A stretch of DNA of 64,000 nucleotides from Gammaproteobacteria bacterium (GTDB taxonomy: Bacteria > Pseudomonadota > Gammaproteobacteria > Pseudomonadales > Azotimanducaceae): the NCBI GenBank assembly GCA_026709365.1, contig JAPOTD010000008.1:57974-121973 (forward strand), given 5' to 3'. The translations under genes and the position numbers were made by a program. Below, one piece after another: positions 10,259 through 22,088 of this stretch; position 1 is the stretch's first letter, and each line of letters starts with the position of its first letter. Below the pieces are notes generated by a model. That model had not been told where the DNA came from. It saw nothing but the letters and a program-made list of their open reading frames with translations, and ran no database searches.

Positions 10259-10873
10259 CTACCGGGCTGGTGACAGCGAGCACTGCCCACGGTCCGGGTT
10301 CGGCTCAACCTCAGCTAGGCCCAGCAGTTCCTTGAGCGCATCCGCGCCGCCCACGTAGCTGCCGTCGATCCAGATCTGCGGCACCGTGACCGGCGTCTTG
10401 GGGCCGATGATGGGCTTCACGCGGGCCAGCATTTCGTAGAGCGCCCGGGTGTCCTTCACCACGTCGTAGTAGCGGTTCTCGACGTCGGCCTCGGCCAGGT
10501 AGTCCTTCGCCCGGACGCAGTGCGGGCAGCCGGTCTTGCCGAAGACGTGATTGCCGGCGAGGGGGTTGTCCGCCATCGCGGCCTCGATGACGGCTTGGGT
10601 CAGCAAGCCCCGGTTGAGCGCCAGGCCTTGGGAGATGATCTTGCCGTTCACCAGCACGATCGGGGCGTGCCAGCCGCCCTTGGGCAGCGGCTTCCACCAT
10701 TCGGTCAGCCAGTCGCGCATGTCGAGTTCCACCTCAATGCCGGCCAGATCGGTGTCGATGCAGTCTTGGATGATGTCCTTGGTCAGCGCGCATTCGCCGC
10801 AGGGAATGTTTACTTTGAACGGCCCCCAAGCTCCGGCCCAGCGAAAGACGGTGATGTTGACGGGGTTAGCCAT
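10259..10873 (-). CDS. Two-domain glutaredoxin-like protein
   Basis: Cytosolic thiol-redox protein of 204 residues; ATG 10873 follows AAGGAC. The C-terminal half is a glutaredoxin: active site GCPHC (about residue 110), VTVPQIWIDGSYVGG as the TVP/glutathione loop, and ALKEL. The N-terminal half (MANPVNITVFRWAG, then PCGECALTKD) may be a second thioredoxin fold with a CGEC redox motif. The duplicated arrangement is unlike ordinary 85-residue glutaredoxins. It overlaps the next gene upstream by 8 bases. Confidence 0.7.
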   Translation of the reverse strand: MANPVNITVFRWAGAWGPFKVNIPCGECALTKDIIQDCIDTDLAGIEVELDMRDWLTEWWKPLPKGGWHAPIVLVNGKIISQGLALNRGLLTQAVIEAAMADNPLAGNHVFGKTGCPHCVRAKDYLAEADVENRYYDVVKDTRALYEMLARVKPIIGPKTPVTVPQIWIDGSYVGGADALKELLGLAEVEPNPDRGQCSLSPAR

Positions 10874-12218
10874 TTGAAGTCCTTTTGGTTGGGTGCGCGA
10901 GCGGACTGTAACGCCGCCAGGCATCGGCGCACAAGCCCAGAAAAACCGCGCCGAACTCCACCGGGCGCACCCACGCGGGATGGGCGAAGGCTTCGAGGCC
11001 GGCCACCCCGCCGAGATTGGCGCCGGTGACGTAGGACAGCAGCAGAGCCCAAGCGGCGGTCCAAGCCCACCAGCTTGGCCAAATCGCGGCGAACGGCAAA
11101 ATCCACAGCGCATACCAAGGATTGATGACTGGCGCCGCCAGCAGGCACAGCCCGTAGATCCAATCGCCCCGAGGCAACTCGCCGGCGGCTGTCCGCTGAT
11201 GGCGCAGCCAGTAGGCGATGCCCAGCACCGCCAGCCCGGCGCCCAGCGCCAGTTTGGCGTTCAATGGCGGCAGCCAGAGGGCCAGCAAGCCGTACAGGGC
11301 GGCGTTGAACTCCCAAGTCTGCGCGAAGACGGCCAGCGCGGCCCAGTCGGAACCGCCCTGAGCCAGGAAGGGGGCGTAGAGCAGCCCGAGAACGGCAATG
11401 AAGGCCAGCCAAGCCCGCGGCGGCGACCGCCACAGAATGAAGGGCGCCAGCAGCAGCGCGAACACCTTGGCGCCCACCGCCAGTGCCAAGCAGGCCGCGG
11501 CGCTGACCGTCCTCTCCCGTCGGCGCAGCAGCAGGGCCGCGAACAGCAGGCAGACGCCCAAGCCGTCGGGGTGAGCCGTGAAGGCGATTTCCTTGATCAC
11601 CAGCGGGCACCAGGCGTAGAGCAGGACGAAGCCCGCCGGGGCCACCTGGAGCAGCAGCCCGATGAGCGCCAAATCAACCCCGATCAGCAGCAGCTGCAGC
11701 GGAACCAGGCTGCCCGGTCCGAGCGCATGGCTCACCAGAAAGGCGTATTGGGCCGTCGGCCCGTAGATGGTGGGCAAGTCCGGGTAGTTGATCTGATCGA
11801 GCAGGCGCTGAAACGCCGTCGGCACGTTCGGGTCGGCGAACGCCTCGGCGGGCGCTGCGCCGTAGGGCGTGCCGGTGGCCATGAATCGGTAGCCGTCCCA
11901 GAGGTAGCGGAACCAGTCGTCCTCGAACAGCGGCACGCCGAACGGCCCGCACAGCCGGAACAGCGCCGCCCAGATCAGCAGCCGCGGGATCGGCAACCGG
12001 TGCGGCGCGCGCCGGAAGCAGGCGAAGACCATCGCCACCGGCAGGGACGTCCAGCCGATCAAGGCAAGGAATCCCCACAGCTCCGGTGCCGTGACCGTGC
12101 CTCGGGAGTACCAGGCCAGGGTGGCGTAGCCGAGCAGGCCGGCGGCTCCGCTCAAGTCCACGACCCGGTTGGGGGCCGCGTCAACCCATTGCTGGACGGT
12201 TGGGGAGCCTCTGATCAA
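10866..12218 (-). CDS. Polytopic GT-C-type glycosyltransferase (putative mannosyltransferase)
   Basis: Integral membrane protein of up to 450 residues with about ten hydrophobic segments. The loop FRYLWDGYRFMATG, then AFQRLLDQINYPDLPTIYGP and later NPWYALWILPF match polyprenol-phosphate-dependent GT-C glycosyltransferases of the MptB/GT87 type; the sugar and acceptor are unknown. The longest start, TTG 12218, lies inside an inverted repeat (12203-12257); GTG 12161 gives a more natural N-terminus just before the first membrane segment. The 3' end overlaps the glutaredoxin-like gene. Confidence 0.7.
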   Translation of the reverse strand: MIRGSPTVQQWVDAAPNRVVDLSGAAGLLGYATLAWYSRGTVTAPELWGFLALIGWTSLPVAMVFACFRRAPHRLPIPRLLIWAALFRLCGPFGVPLFEDDWFRYLWDGYRFMATGTPYGAAPAEAFADPNVPTAFQRLLDQINYPDLPTIYGPTAQYAFLVSHALGPGSLVPLQLLLIGVDLALIGLLLQVAPAGFVLLYAWCPLVIKEIAFTAHPDGLGVCLLFAALLLRRRERTVSAAACLALAVGAKVFALLLAPFILWRSPPRAWLAFIAVLGLLYAPFLAQGGSDWAALAVFAQTWEFNAALYGLLALWLPPLNAKLALGAGLAVLGIAYWLRHQRTAAGELPRGDWIYGLCLLAAPVINPWYALWILPFAAIWPSWWAWTAAWALLLSYVTGANLGGVAGLEAFAHPAWVRPVEFGAVFLGLCADAWRRYSPLAHPTKRTSNG

Positions 12219-12257
12219 GGCTGCTTAGGAATTTCCGCGACTCAATCAGGGGCTCCC
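12203..12257. repeat. 55-bp inverted repeat resembling MITE ends
   Basis: GGGAGCCTCTGATCAAG (12203-12219) and CTCAATCAGGGGCTCCC (12241-12257) are inverted, 14 of 17 matching, around 21 bases. The left arm is nearly identical to the terminal repeat of the element at 56043-56310, so this may be an internally deleted copy. It lies between two minus-strand genes and could also act as a terminator. Confidence 0.55.
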
Positions 12258-12271
12258 GTGCGCCGCTGGCC

Positions 12272-13924
12272 TCATCTGTCGGCGCTGGACCCGGTGACCT
12301 CCAGCACTTTGTGCCCGTGGTGGGTGCTGCCGAATTCGTCGGTTGCCGCAACCGACACCAAGTGCGTGCCGGGCCGCAGGTCATCCGGCAGGTCGGCGAT
12401 CCACAGGTGCGTTGACGGCTCAGGCGCCACCCAAGGCTTGATGGCGGCGGCGTGCCGCTCCGCCCATTCGAGGTAGCTCGGATCGAACGTCGGCACCCGG
12501 CGCATGTCCGCCCAAGCCCCGTCATCGACTTGGAAGCGGACCTTCGACCGAGGGCCGCCGTCGAACAGGTTGACGACGACGGAGGCCGCGGCGACCTGAT
12601 CCTGGTTGATGCGGCCGTCGTAAAGTTCGCCGGGCCGGAAATCGCGGTAGCCGCCCCGCGCCCGCTGGGGGGCGGCGTCCGCCAGGATGCCCGACGGGCG
12701 GCGCGCGGGTCGTCCGGCGGCCTTGAAGGTCACCTGCAAGTCCGTGCCGTCCACATGCATGCGGTGGTATCCCCTTGGCGTTCCGTCGCGCTGCACGGAG
12801 ATGGGCAGCGCCTGTGCGTCGAAGGGGCCGCTCCACCAGCTGCCCGACACTGTGGTCAGGACGTGGTGATGAAACGCCTCCTCGCCCCGGTAGCCGTCCT
12901 CCTCACCGATCCAGACGTGTTGGGTGGTGTGCGTGTGTCCGGCCATTGCGTACAGGTTGGGATAGTCCTTGAGCAGGTCGAAGAGCGCCTGACGGTCCTC
13001 CATGCTCCGCGGATCGCCCCGCGTCAGCAGCGGGATGTGCATGGCCAGCACCAGCAGCCGGTCGGTGGGCACGTGCTCGAGTTCGGCCTTGAGCCAAGCG
13101 AGCTGCGCCTCGCCCAGCGCTGCGTCGTAGCCGCCGGAGGCGCGCGGATTGTCCGGCGCTGGCGCCGCGCCCTTGTAACGCACGTTGTCGAGCACCACGA
13201 ACACCGCGTTGGCGTATTCGAAGGCGTAGTAGGGCGGGCCGTACCACTTCGAGAACGTCTCCAGCGAATACTTGTCCGAAGGTGCCAGGAAGTTGAGTTC
13301 GTGGTTGCCGGGCACGTTGTGCCAGGGAATGCCCAGCATTGCGATGATGCTGTTGTAGCGCGGGAACATGGAGAGGTCGTCGAACAGGATGTCGCCCATG
13401 GTCATGCCGAAGGCGGCCTTGGTGCCGATCAGCTCGCTCACCACGCCGTCGCGGATGTAGTCGAGCTCCGCCTCGGTCTGCGGTTGCGGGTCGGCGAACA
13501 GAATGGCCTCGAAGTTCGCCGGCTCCGCCTGCCGATGCAGGGCGAAGTCGATGCGCTCCGGCAGGGGGCCGGTGGGTTCGATGCCCGGATAGCGCAGCCC
13601 GGCAGGCGATCCGTTGGGGCGGTGCAGGTAGTGGAAGCGGGGCAATTGGTAGCCGTTCACGGGCGTCATGTAGCCGGACGGCTTGGTGATGAAGATGATG
13701 CTGTCCCCATCCACCCTGAGCCGGTAGGCCCCGTTTTGATCCGTTAGCGTCACCTCCCTGCCGTTGGAGACGCGCACGCCAGCTACGCCGGGCTCCGCCG
13801 GGTCGGCCCGGCCGTTGCGGTTGAGGTCCTCGAACACCTTGCCGCCCAAGGCGTCCGCGAGGGATGGCGCCGCCGAGAGGCAGGCTAGGGAAAGTGCAAG
13901 GCAGAAACATCCGGCGCGTGACAT
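12272..13924 (-). CDS. Exported calcineurin-like metallophosphoesterase with N- and C-terminal family domains
   Basis: Periplasmic or surface phosphoesterase of about 550 residues starting at ATG 13924. It has a signal peptide (MSRAGCFCLALSLACLSAA), then a small beta domain beginning GGKVFEDLNRNGRADPAEPG (Ca-binding SdrD/Cna-B-like). The metallophosphatase core follows: FADPQPQ, MGDILFDD, PGNHELNFL, LAMHIPLL and AGHTHTTQH supply the two-metal ligands. A family-specific C-terminal domain completes it. The natural substrate cannot be read from sequence. Extension beyond 13924 would translate the family-1 repeat and is rejected. Confidence 0.85.
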   Translation of the reverse strand: MSRAGCFCLALSLACLSAAPSLADALGGKVFEDLNRNGRADPAEPGVAGVRVSNGREVTLTDQNGAYRLRVDGDSIIFITKPSGYMTPVNGYQLPRFHYLHRPNGSPAGLRYPGIEPTGPLPERIDFALHRQAEPANFEAILFADPQPQTEAELDYIRDGVVSELIGTKAAFGMTMGDILFDDLSMFPRYNSIIAMLGIPWHNVPGNHELNFLAPSDKYSLETFSKWYGPPYYAFEYANAVFVVLDNVRYKGAAPAPDNPRASGGYDAALGEAQLAWLKAELEHVPTDRLLVLAMHIPLLTRGDPRSMEDRQALFDLLKDYPNLYAMAGHTHTTQHVWIGEEDGYRGEEAFHHHVLTTVSGSWWSGPFDAQALPISVQRDGTPRGYHRMHVDGTDLQVTFKAAGRPARRPSGILADAAPQRARGGYRDFRPGELYDGRINQDQVAAASVVVNLFDGGPRSKVRFQVDDGAWADMRRVPTFDPSYLEWAERHAAAIKPWVAPEPSTHLWIADLPDDLRPGTHLVSVAATDEFGSTHHGHKVLEVTGSSADR

Positions 13925-13984
13925 GGGCCTCACCAAAGGGCAATTGGAGTAAGGCCGCATTCTACAGGACGCCTGCCGCGAGTT

Positions 13985-14055
13985 GCGCGGGCTTAAGAAA
14001 CATGTCGGACTCCGACCTAAGCGGCCGGCGTGGAGTTTCGCGCCAGCGAAACTCC
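13985..14055 (-). repeat. Family-1 palindromic repeat (inverted orientation, outer hairpin lost)
   Basis: In reverse orientation it reads GCGCGGGCTTAAGAAAC (tail), a diverged middle, then GGAGTTTCGC/GCGAAACTCC. The outer hairpin is missing. It stands head-to-tail with the next copy. Confidence 0.75.
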
Positions 14056-14087
14056 CACGAACCCTGGGTTTGCCGAGACCGTCAGGT

Positions 14088-14188
14088 CGCGCGGGCTTAA
14101 GAAACGCCTCGAATCCGACCCGTCCAACCGGCGCGGAGTTTCGCGCAGCGAAACTCCAACCGCCTCTCGCCCTCCGGGCGAGAGGCGC
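14088..14188 (-). repeat. Family-1 palindromic repeat, full copy with alternative outer hairpin
   Basis: It has the tail GCGCGGGCTTAAGAAAC, then GAATCCGACC, then GGAGTTTCGC/GCGAAACTCC, then the outer hairpin CCTCTCGCCC-TCC-GGGCGAGAGG. The outer hairpin differs completely in sequence from GCGCCCGC/GCGGGCGC but pairs just as well. Confidence 0.85.
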
Positions 14189-14191
14189 ATG

Positions 14192-14220
14192 TTCGCAAGG
14201 GAAGCCAAGTCGGTTAAACT
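14192..14220 (+). promoter_or_regulatory. Probable sigma70 promoter of carAB
   Basis: TTCGCA (14192-14197), 17 bases, then TAAACT (14215-14220). Transcription would begin near 14227, immediately before the hairpin at 14231 and 120 bases upstream of carA. Confidence 0.5.
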
Positions 14221-14230
14221 GCGCCAACGC

Positions 14231-14265
14231 AAGGCGAGGTCGATGGGCATCGATCTCGCCTTTTT
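14231..14265 (+). terminator. Intrinsic terminator / candidate attenuator upstream of carA
   Basis: AAGGCGAG-G-TCGATG pairs with CATCGA-T-CTCGCCTT around a two-base loop, and the stem runs into TTTTT. It is a strong rho-independent terminator on the + strand. The genes to its left are on the minus strand, so the only likely transcript it can stop is the carAB leader, which suggests attenuation. Confidence 0.7.
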
Positions 14266-14345
14266 GCAACCCCTTCCCGCCCGCCGGTTCGGCGAAGTGG
14301 GCGAAGGGCCTAGGTCACCGGTTGCGGCAAGGAGGCAAGTCGAGG

Positions 14346-15462
14346 TTGAAGCCCGCAGTGCTCGCTTTGGAGGACGGCAGCCTGTTTCGCGGCCATTCGT
14401 TTGGCGCTGAGGGCGTTGCCGTTGGCGAGGTGGTGTTCAACACGGCCATGACCGGCTATCAGGAAATCCTCACTGATCCCTCCTACGCCCGACAGATCGT
14501 CACCCTCACCTATCCGCAGATCGGCAACACCGGCGTTAACCCGGAGGACATGGAATCCGTCGGCGTGAGCGCCGCCGGCTTGGTGATCCGCCAGTTGCCG
14601 CGCCGCGCCAGCAGTTGGCGCCAAGCGAACGGGTTGCCGGACTTTCTCGTGGAACGGAACGTGGTCGCCATTGCCGGCGTCGATACCCGCCGCTTGACCC
14701 GGCTGCTGCGCGAGCGGGGCGCCTTGGCGGGCTGCATTGCGGCTGGGGAGCATGCCGAAGCGGACGCCGTGGCCGAGGCGCGGGCCTTTCCGGGCTTGAA
14801 GGGCATGGACCTCGCCCAAGCGGTGACCTGCGATGCGGCCTATGAATGGCGCGAAGGCGCTTGGACCTTGGGCGAAGGCCATGGCGCCAGCGCAGGCGGT
14901 CGATTTCATGTGGTCGCCTACGACTTCGGCGTCAAGCGCAACATCCTGCGGCTGTTGGCCAGCCGTGGCTGCCGGGTGACGGTGGTTCCGGCCACGACCT
15001 CGGCCGAAGCCGCGCTGGCTTTGCGGCCGGACGGCGTGTTTCTCTCCAACGGCCCCGGCGACCCGGAGCCTTGCGGCTACGCCATTGACGCCATTGCCGA
15101 GCTGCTCGATGCCTCGGTGCCGCTGTTCGGCATCTGTTTGGGCCATCAACTGCTCGGCTTGGCCAGCGGCGCCGCCACCGTCAAGATGTCCCACGGCCAC
15201 CACGGCGCCAACCACCCGGTGCAGGACCTTGACACCGGGCAGGTGGTGATCACCAGCCAGAACCACGGCTTTGCGGTGGATCAGGCCAGCTTGCCGAATT
15301 GCCTTGAGGCCACCCACGTCTCCCTGTTCGATGGCACCCTGCAGGGCATTCGCCGCACCGACCGGCCCGCCTTCGGCTTCCAGGGCCACCCCGAGGCCAG
15401 CCCCGGCCCCCAGGACTGCGCCTACCTGTTCGACCACTTCCTGGACTTGATGGACGCCGCCG

Positions 15463-15470
<8 letters not shown>
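14346..15470 (+). CDS. carA: Carbamoyl-phosphate synthase small subunit CarA
   Basis: CarA is the glutaminase subunit that supplies ammonia to CarB for arginine and pyrimidine synthesis. The 374 residues have the N-terminal domain ([33 protein letters not shown]) and a class-I amidotransferase domain with catalytic Cys in [11 protein letters not shown] and His/Glu in [13 protein letters not shown] 14346 is preceded by AAGGAGG (14329-14335), and the homologous N-terminus begins here; GTG 14358 is an alternative. The 3' end overlaps carB by 8 bases. Confidence 0.96.
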
Positions 15471-18729
<3,259 letters not shown>

Positions 18730-18773
18730 CGCTGAGGGCGGCAACCACTTTAGACGCACGAGGCCGCACGGAC

Positions 18774-19247
18774 ATGCCCACACCCATGACCTTGGAAGGC
18801 GCGGAGGCCCTGCGCGGGGAGCTGCAGCAACGCAAGACCGAGCAGCGCCACGAGATCAGCCGCGCCATCGGCGCCGCCCGGGAGCACGGCGACCTGCGCG
18901 AAAACGCCGAGTACCACGCCGCCCGCGAGCAGCAGAGCTTCAATGAGGGCCGCATCCGCGAAATCGAGGCCAAGCTGGCCGACGCCCAGATCATCGACAT
19001 CACCAAGGTGCCCCCCCAAGGCAAGGTGATCTTCGGCGCCACCGTGCGCCTGATCGCCGGCGACACCGGCGCCGCCATCACCTACAAGATCGTCGGCGAG
19101 GACGAGGCGGACCTGAAGGCGGGCAAGATATCCGTGATGTCGCCCATCGCCCGCGCCCTGATCGGCAAGTCGGTGGGCGATGAGGCGACCGTGAGAACGC
19201 CGAACGGGGAGATGAGCTACGAGGTGGATGGGGTGGATCATGTTTAG
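18774..19247 (+). CDS. greA: Transcription elongation factor GreA
   Basis: GreA rescues backtracked RNA polymerase by stimulating transcript cleavage. The 157 residues show the N-terminal coiled coil with the acidic tip motif [18 protein letters not shown] and the C-terminal FKBP-like domain with [23 protein letters not shown] 18774 lies 44 bases after carB. In many gammaproteobacteria yhbY and rlmE follow; here a 9.4-kb accessory island intervenes. Confidence 0.96.
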   Translation: MPTPMTLEGAEALRGELQQRKTEQRHEISRAIGAAREHGDLRENAEYHAAREQQSFNEGRIREIEAKLADAQIIDITKVPPQGKVIFGATVRLIAGDTGAAITYKIVGEDEADLKAGKISVMSPIARALIGKSVGDEATVRTPNGEMSYEVDGVDHV

Positions 19248-19297
19248 GGGATTGGTAGCCACTCCCCGCAAAAGGAAGCGCTTGGCAGGAAGGCTGC

Positions 19298-20059
19298 ATG
19301 GCTAACGGGACTGCAATTGAATGGACCGATGCAACTTGGAACCCAGTGACAGGCTGCACGAAGATAACGCGGGGCTGCGACAACTGCTACGCCGCCCGTT
19401 TCGCAGAGCGTTGGCGCGGTGTTGCGGGCCACCCCTACGAGCAAGGATTCGATCTTCGCCTATGGCCGTCGCGCTTGAATCAACCCGCCGCTTGGCGCAA
19501 ACCGCGCATGATCTTCGTTAACTCGATGAGTGACCTGTTTCACAAACAAGTGGATCGGTCATTTATCGACAGGGTTTTTGACACGATGGAGAGAGAAGAT
19601 CGACACACCTATCAGATTTTGACTAAACGCAGTTCGCTAATGAGTGCTTACTTGCAGCACAGATACGCAAATACTTTGGCACCCAGCCACATTTGGTGCG
19701 GCGTATCTGTGGAAGACAGCGCTGCAAGCAATAGAATTAGGCATCTTCGAACAGCACCAGCGACCATTCGCTTCCTCTCCATTGAACCGCTCCTTGGCCC
19801 CTTGGGTGACATCGACTTGGATGGCATATCTTGGGTTATTGTAGGAGGAGAAAGCGGACCAAAAGCACGGCCCATTCAGACTGAGTGGGTCTGCGAGATA
19901 AGAGACCAATGCGCAAAGTCAGAGGTGCCCTTCTTCTTCAAGCAGTGGGGTGGCCCAACTCCGAAGTCTGGTGGTCGTCGAGTTGAGGGAGTGGAACATA
20001 GCGCAATGCCGATTACTTGGGTTGGGAAAAAGAGCCGTGGCCTTCCGGTGGCATCCTAA
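19298..20059 (+). CDS. DUF5131 / phage Gp37-Gp68 family three-Cys protein
   Basis: Protein of 253 residues from the Gp37/Gp68 family, also called three-Cys-motif protein. The N-terminus carries three clustered cysteines (TGCTKITRGCDNCYAARFA) and later FVNSMSDLFH, YQILTKRS and WVIVGGESGPKARP, the standard family blocks. The fold is radical-SAM-like, but no activity is established. ATG 19298 follows GGAAGG. Base composition drops sharply here and in the next gene relative to the GC-rich flanks, a sign of transfer. It overlaps its partner gene. Confidence 0.88.
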   Translation: MANGTAIEWTDATWNPVTGCTKITRGCDNCYAARFAERWRGVAGHPYEQGFDLRLWPSRLNQPAAWRKPRMIFVNSMSDLFHKQVDRSFIDRVFDTMEREDRHTYQILTKRSSLMSAYLQHRYANTLAPSHIWCGVSVEDSAASNRIRHLRTAPATIRFLSIEPLLGPLGDIDLDGISWVIVGGESGPKARPIQTEWVCEIRDQCAKSEVPFFFKQWGGPTPKSGGRRVEGVEHSAMPITWVGKKSRGLPVAS

Positions 20060-21290
20060 CCAAGATCCTCCAATAATCGAGGAGCACAGCAGGGCAAAGC
20101 CGACCGTCTTGCGACATTATCTCCGAGCCTATTTCGACACTCTGAGTGTAAATCCTGGGCAAGAGCGGTTCAGGCTTGACCTAGTGGACGGTTTTGCTGG
20201 TGGTGGTACATTTCTTGACGGAGGTAAGATATTGTCAGGTACCCCGCTGATCATGTTGGAGGAGGGGTTGGCAGCGAGTGACCGATTGAATCAGAACCGG
20301 AACAAGCCTCTGCACTTTGATTGCAAGTGCTACTTTGTGGACAAGAATGAAGCCCACACGGATCATCTTCGGCAGGCTTTGGATGAGCGTGGATACGACA
20401 CGGGCGGTGATCAGATTGTTATTCGAAATGGAAGATTTGAGGACGAGCTTGAGGCCATTCTCAAGGAAATTCAGCGAAGACAACCTCGTGCTGGCCGCGC
20501 GATTTTTCTGCTCGATCAGACCGGCTTCTCCCAAGTGGCATTGAGACTCGTTTCTCGAATCTTTGCTGAATTGGCTGCGGCGGAGGTCATACTGACGTTT
20601 GCTGCGGACGCACTTATCAACCACTTGGCTGATGTGCCACAGTTCACTAAAGCCGTTGCACCACTGGAGATAACGGAATCTCAAGTGAAAGAACTGATGC
20701 AGCAGCGCAGCGGTAACGGTGGAAGGGCTCTCGTTCAGAGGACTTTGCGAGATCAAATTCGCAATGGAGCGGGTGCAACTTACGATACCCCGTTTTTCAT
20801 TCGTCCGCAAAAGTCACGTCGGGCCTTGTGGTTCCTTCACTTGTCGCGACACCCCAAGGCGCGCGATGTCATGGTCCAAAGGCACTGGGAAGTGCTTAAT
20901 ACATTTGAGCACTATGGACCTGGTGATTTTGGAATTTTGGGTTGGGATGCACTGAAGGATCCCAGTCAACTGCCGTTGTTCAACTTTGGTAGTCTTGAAG
21001 AAGAGCAAATGAAGGAGCGGCTATTGAGCTCTCTACCGAAACGTCTATTCAGCCTGACCTCTGCAGGCCCAGTCACTTTAGACGCTGTACGGCATTCTCT
21101 GGCTAACGAAACGGCCGCTCGATTTTCGGACCTTGATGATGTTGTTATCCAACTTGTTGGGGAGCGGGAATTCATCATCTTGTCTCCTGATGGCAAACCT
21201 CGCTCTCGTAATCTGAGGAATCTGCAACCTACAGATAGAATTGCGCTGCCGCCCACTTCATTGTTTCCGGAATTCTCACGTATAGGGTAG
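20037..21290 (+). CDS. tcmP: Three-Cys-motif partner protein TcmP
   Basis: Protein of about 417 residues belonging to the family defined as partner of the three-Cys protein encoded just upstream. The family block HSRAKPTVLRHYLRAYF is followed by LDLVDGFAGGGTF (methyltransferase-like nucleotide loop), FVDKN, and FLLDQTGFSQV (resembling a motif-IV Asp-Pro-Phe-Gly). The C-terminal part may be a winged helix. GTG 20037 overlaps the upstream gene by 23 bases; a further upstream TTG is possible. It shares the low-GC composition of its partner. The molecular role is unknown. Confidence 0.8.
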   Translation: MAFRWHPNQDPPIIEEHSRAKPTVLRHYLRAYFDTLSVNPGQERFRLDLVDGFAGGGTFLDGGKILSGTPLIMLEEGLAASDRLNQNRNKPLHFDCKCYFVDKNEAHTDHLRQALDERGYDTGGDQIVIRNGRFEDELEAILKEIQRRQPRAGRAIFLLDQTGFSQVALRLVSRIFAELAAAEVILTFAADALINHLADVPQFTKAVAPLEITESQVKELMQQRSGNGGRALVQRTLRDQIRNGAGATYDTPFFIRPQKSRRALWFLHLSRHPKARDVMVQRHWEVLNTFEHYGPGDFGILGWDALKDPSQLPLFNFGSLEEEQMKERLLSSLPKRLFSLTSAGPVTLDAVRHSLANETAARFSDLDDVVIQLVGEREFIILSPDGKPRSRNLRNLQPTDRIALPPTSLFPEFSRIG

Positions 21291-21293
21291 GGG

Positions 21294-21794
21294 TCATGAT
21301 TTCTTAGGGCTTTTCCGATGGAGCTTAACCTGTCGCTGCCCGGGGATTGGGGACCACTGGGCGCGGCGGATCGCTGGCATACTTCCGGTTTGGGTTCTCT
21401 TGCCTTTCCCGGATATCTTGGGATATCCGTGCAATATGGTAGTCGAACCGGGCCGCGTTTGCATCTCGCACCCGGTGGACGTGGGGGATAGTGGGATCGG
21501 TCGGGCTCGTGCCGCCTTGATGCGCTCAACCTTGATATCGTCGATGCGATGCCGAGCGTGCCAGAGATCATAGGCCATCTGCAGGCCGAGCTGGGTTTCG
21601 GGCGACGAGCCGAACGCCTTGCTAAGGCGGATCATCATGTCCACAGAGATGCCCGCCCGGTCGTTGACCAGTTCCGACAGGGACTGCCGAGATACGCCGA
21701 GGTGTCTGGCGGCATCGGTCACCGACAATCCAAGCGGCTCAAGGCAATGCCGCTTAACGATTCCGCCGGAGTGAGGAGGGTTGTGCATTACCAT
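21294..21794 (-). CDS. higA: HigA-family XRE antitoxin with atypical C-terminal tail
   Basis: The first 95 or so residues are a HigA-type antitoxin: HNPPHSGGIVKRHCLEPLGL, helix-turn-helix TDAARHLGVSRQSLSELVND, and RLSKAFGSSPETQLGLQMAYD. HigA proteins normally end near VERIKAARA, but this frame continues about 65 residues of basic, Pro/Gly-rich sequence unlike the family, so it looks like a lost stop or frameshift. ATG 21794 is chosen; ATG 21788 is also possible. No recognisable HigB toxin lies upstream; the 294 bases before it hold large palindromes. Confidence 0.75.
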   Translation of the reverse strand: MVMHNPPHSGGIVKRHCLEPLGLSVTDAARHLGVSRQSLSELVNDRAGISVDMMIRLSKAFGSSPETQLGLQMAYDLWHARHRIDDIKVERIKAARARPIPLSPTSTGCEMQTRPGSTTILHGYPKISGKGKRTQTGSMPAIRRAQWSPIPGQRQVKLHRKSPKKS

Positions 21795-21910
21795 GTTGTT
21801 TGCCTCCCCAATGGTAGTCCAAGTAGTCCGAATCAACCGCGTTGCCGGCATGTGCTTGGCATTGATTACATGCCGATAAACAGGCTTCAGTCGATACTGA
21901 GTGGGCGCGT

Positions 21911-22020
21911 AAGTCCGCGGCGTTGTCCCTGCGGACTTCCAATCGAGGGCGGGACGCCCTCGCTCCGGGAATCCGCTGGGTTCGGGCGACCACCCCCGGA
22001 GCGAGGGCGTCCCGCCCTCG
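21911..22020. repeat. Large inverted-repeat cluster (family 2)
   Basis: AAGTCCGC/GCGGACTT form one hairpin (21911-21938). A perfect 26-base inverted pair follows: 21944-21969 (CGAGGGCGGGACGCCCTCG, then CTCCGGG) and 21995-22020, separated by 25 bases. Each arm is itself palindromic. It fills the gap between the HigA-like gene and the restriction-modification gene, which reads towards it, so it may act as terminator. Confidence 0.8.
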
Positions 22021-22088
22021 AAATGAACCGGGGACCGTATCCAACTTGGTTGGCTGAAGTTGGCTTATAGGCATGATTGACTATACGT

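Noticed and set aside
13983..14345. N-terminal extension of CarA and of the metallophosphoesterase through the intergenic region
   Set aside because: The extra residues come from translating the family-1 repeats; conserved N-termini begin at TTG 14346 and ATG 13924.
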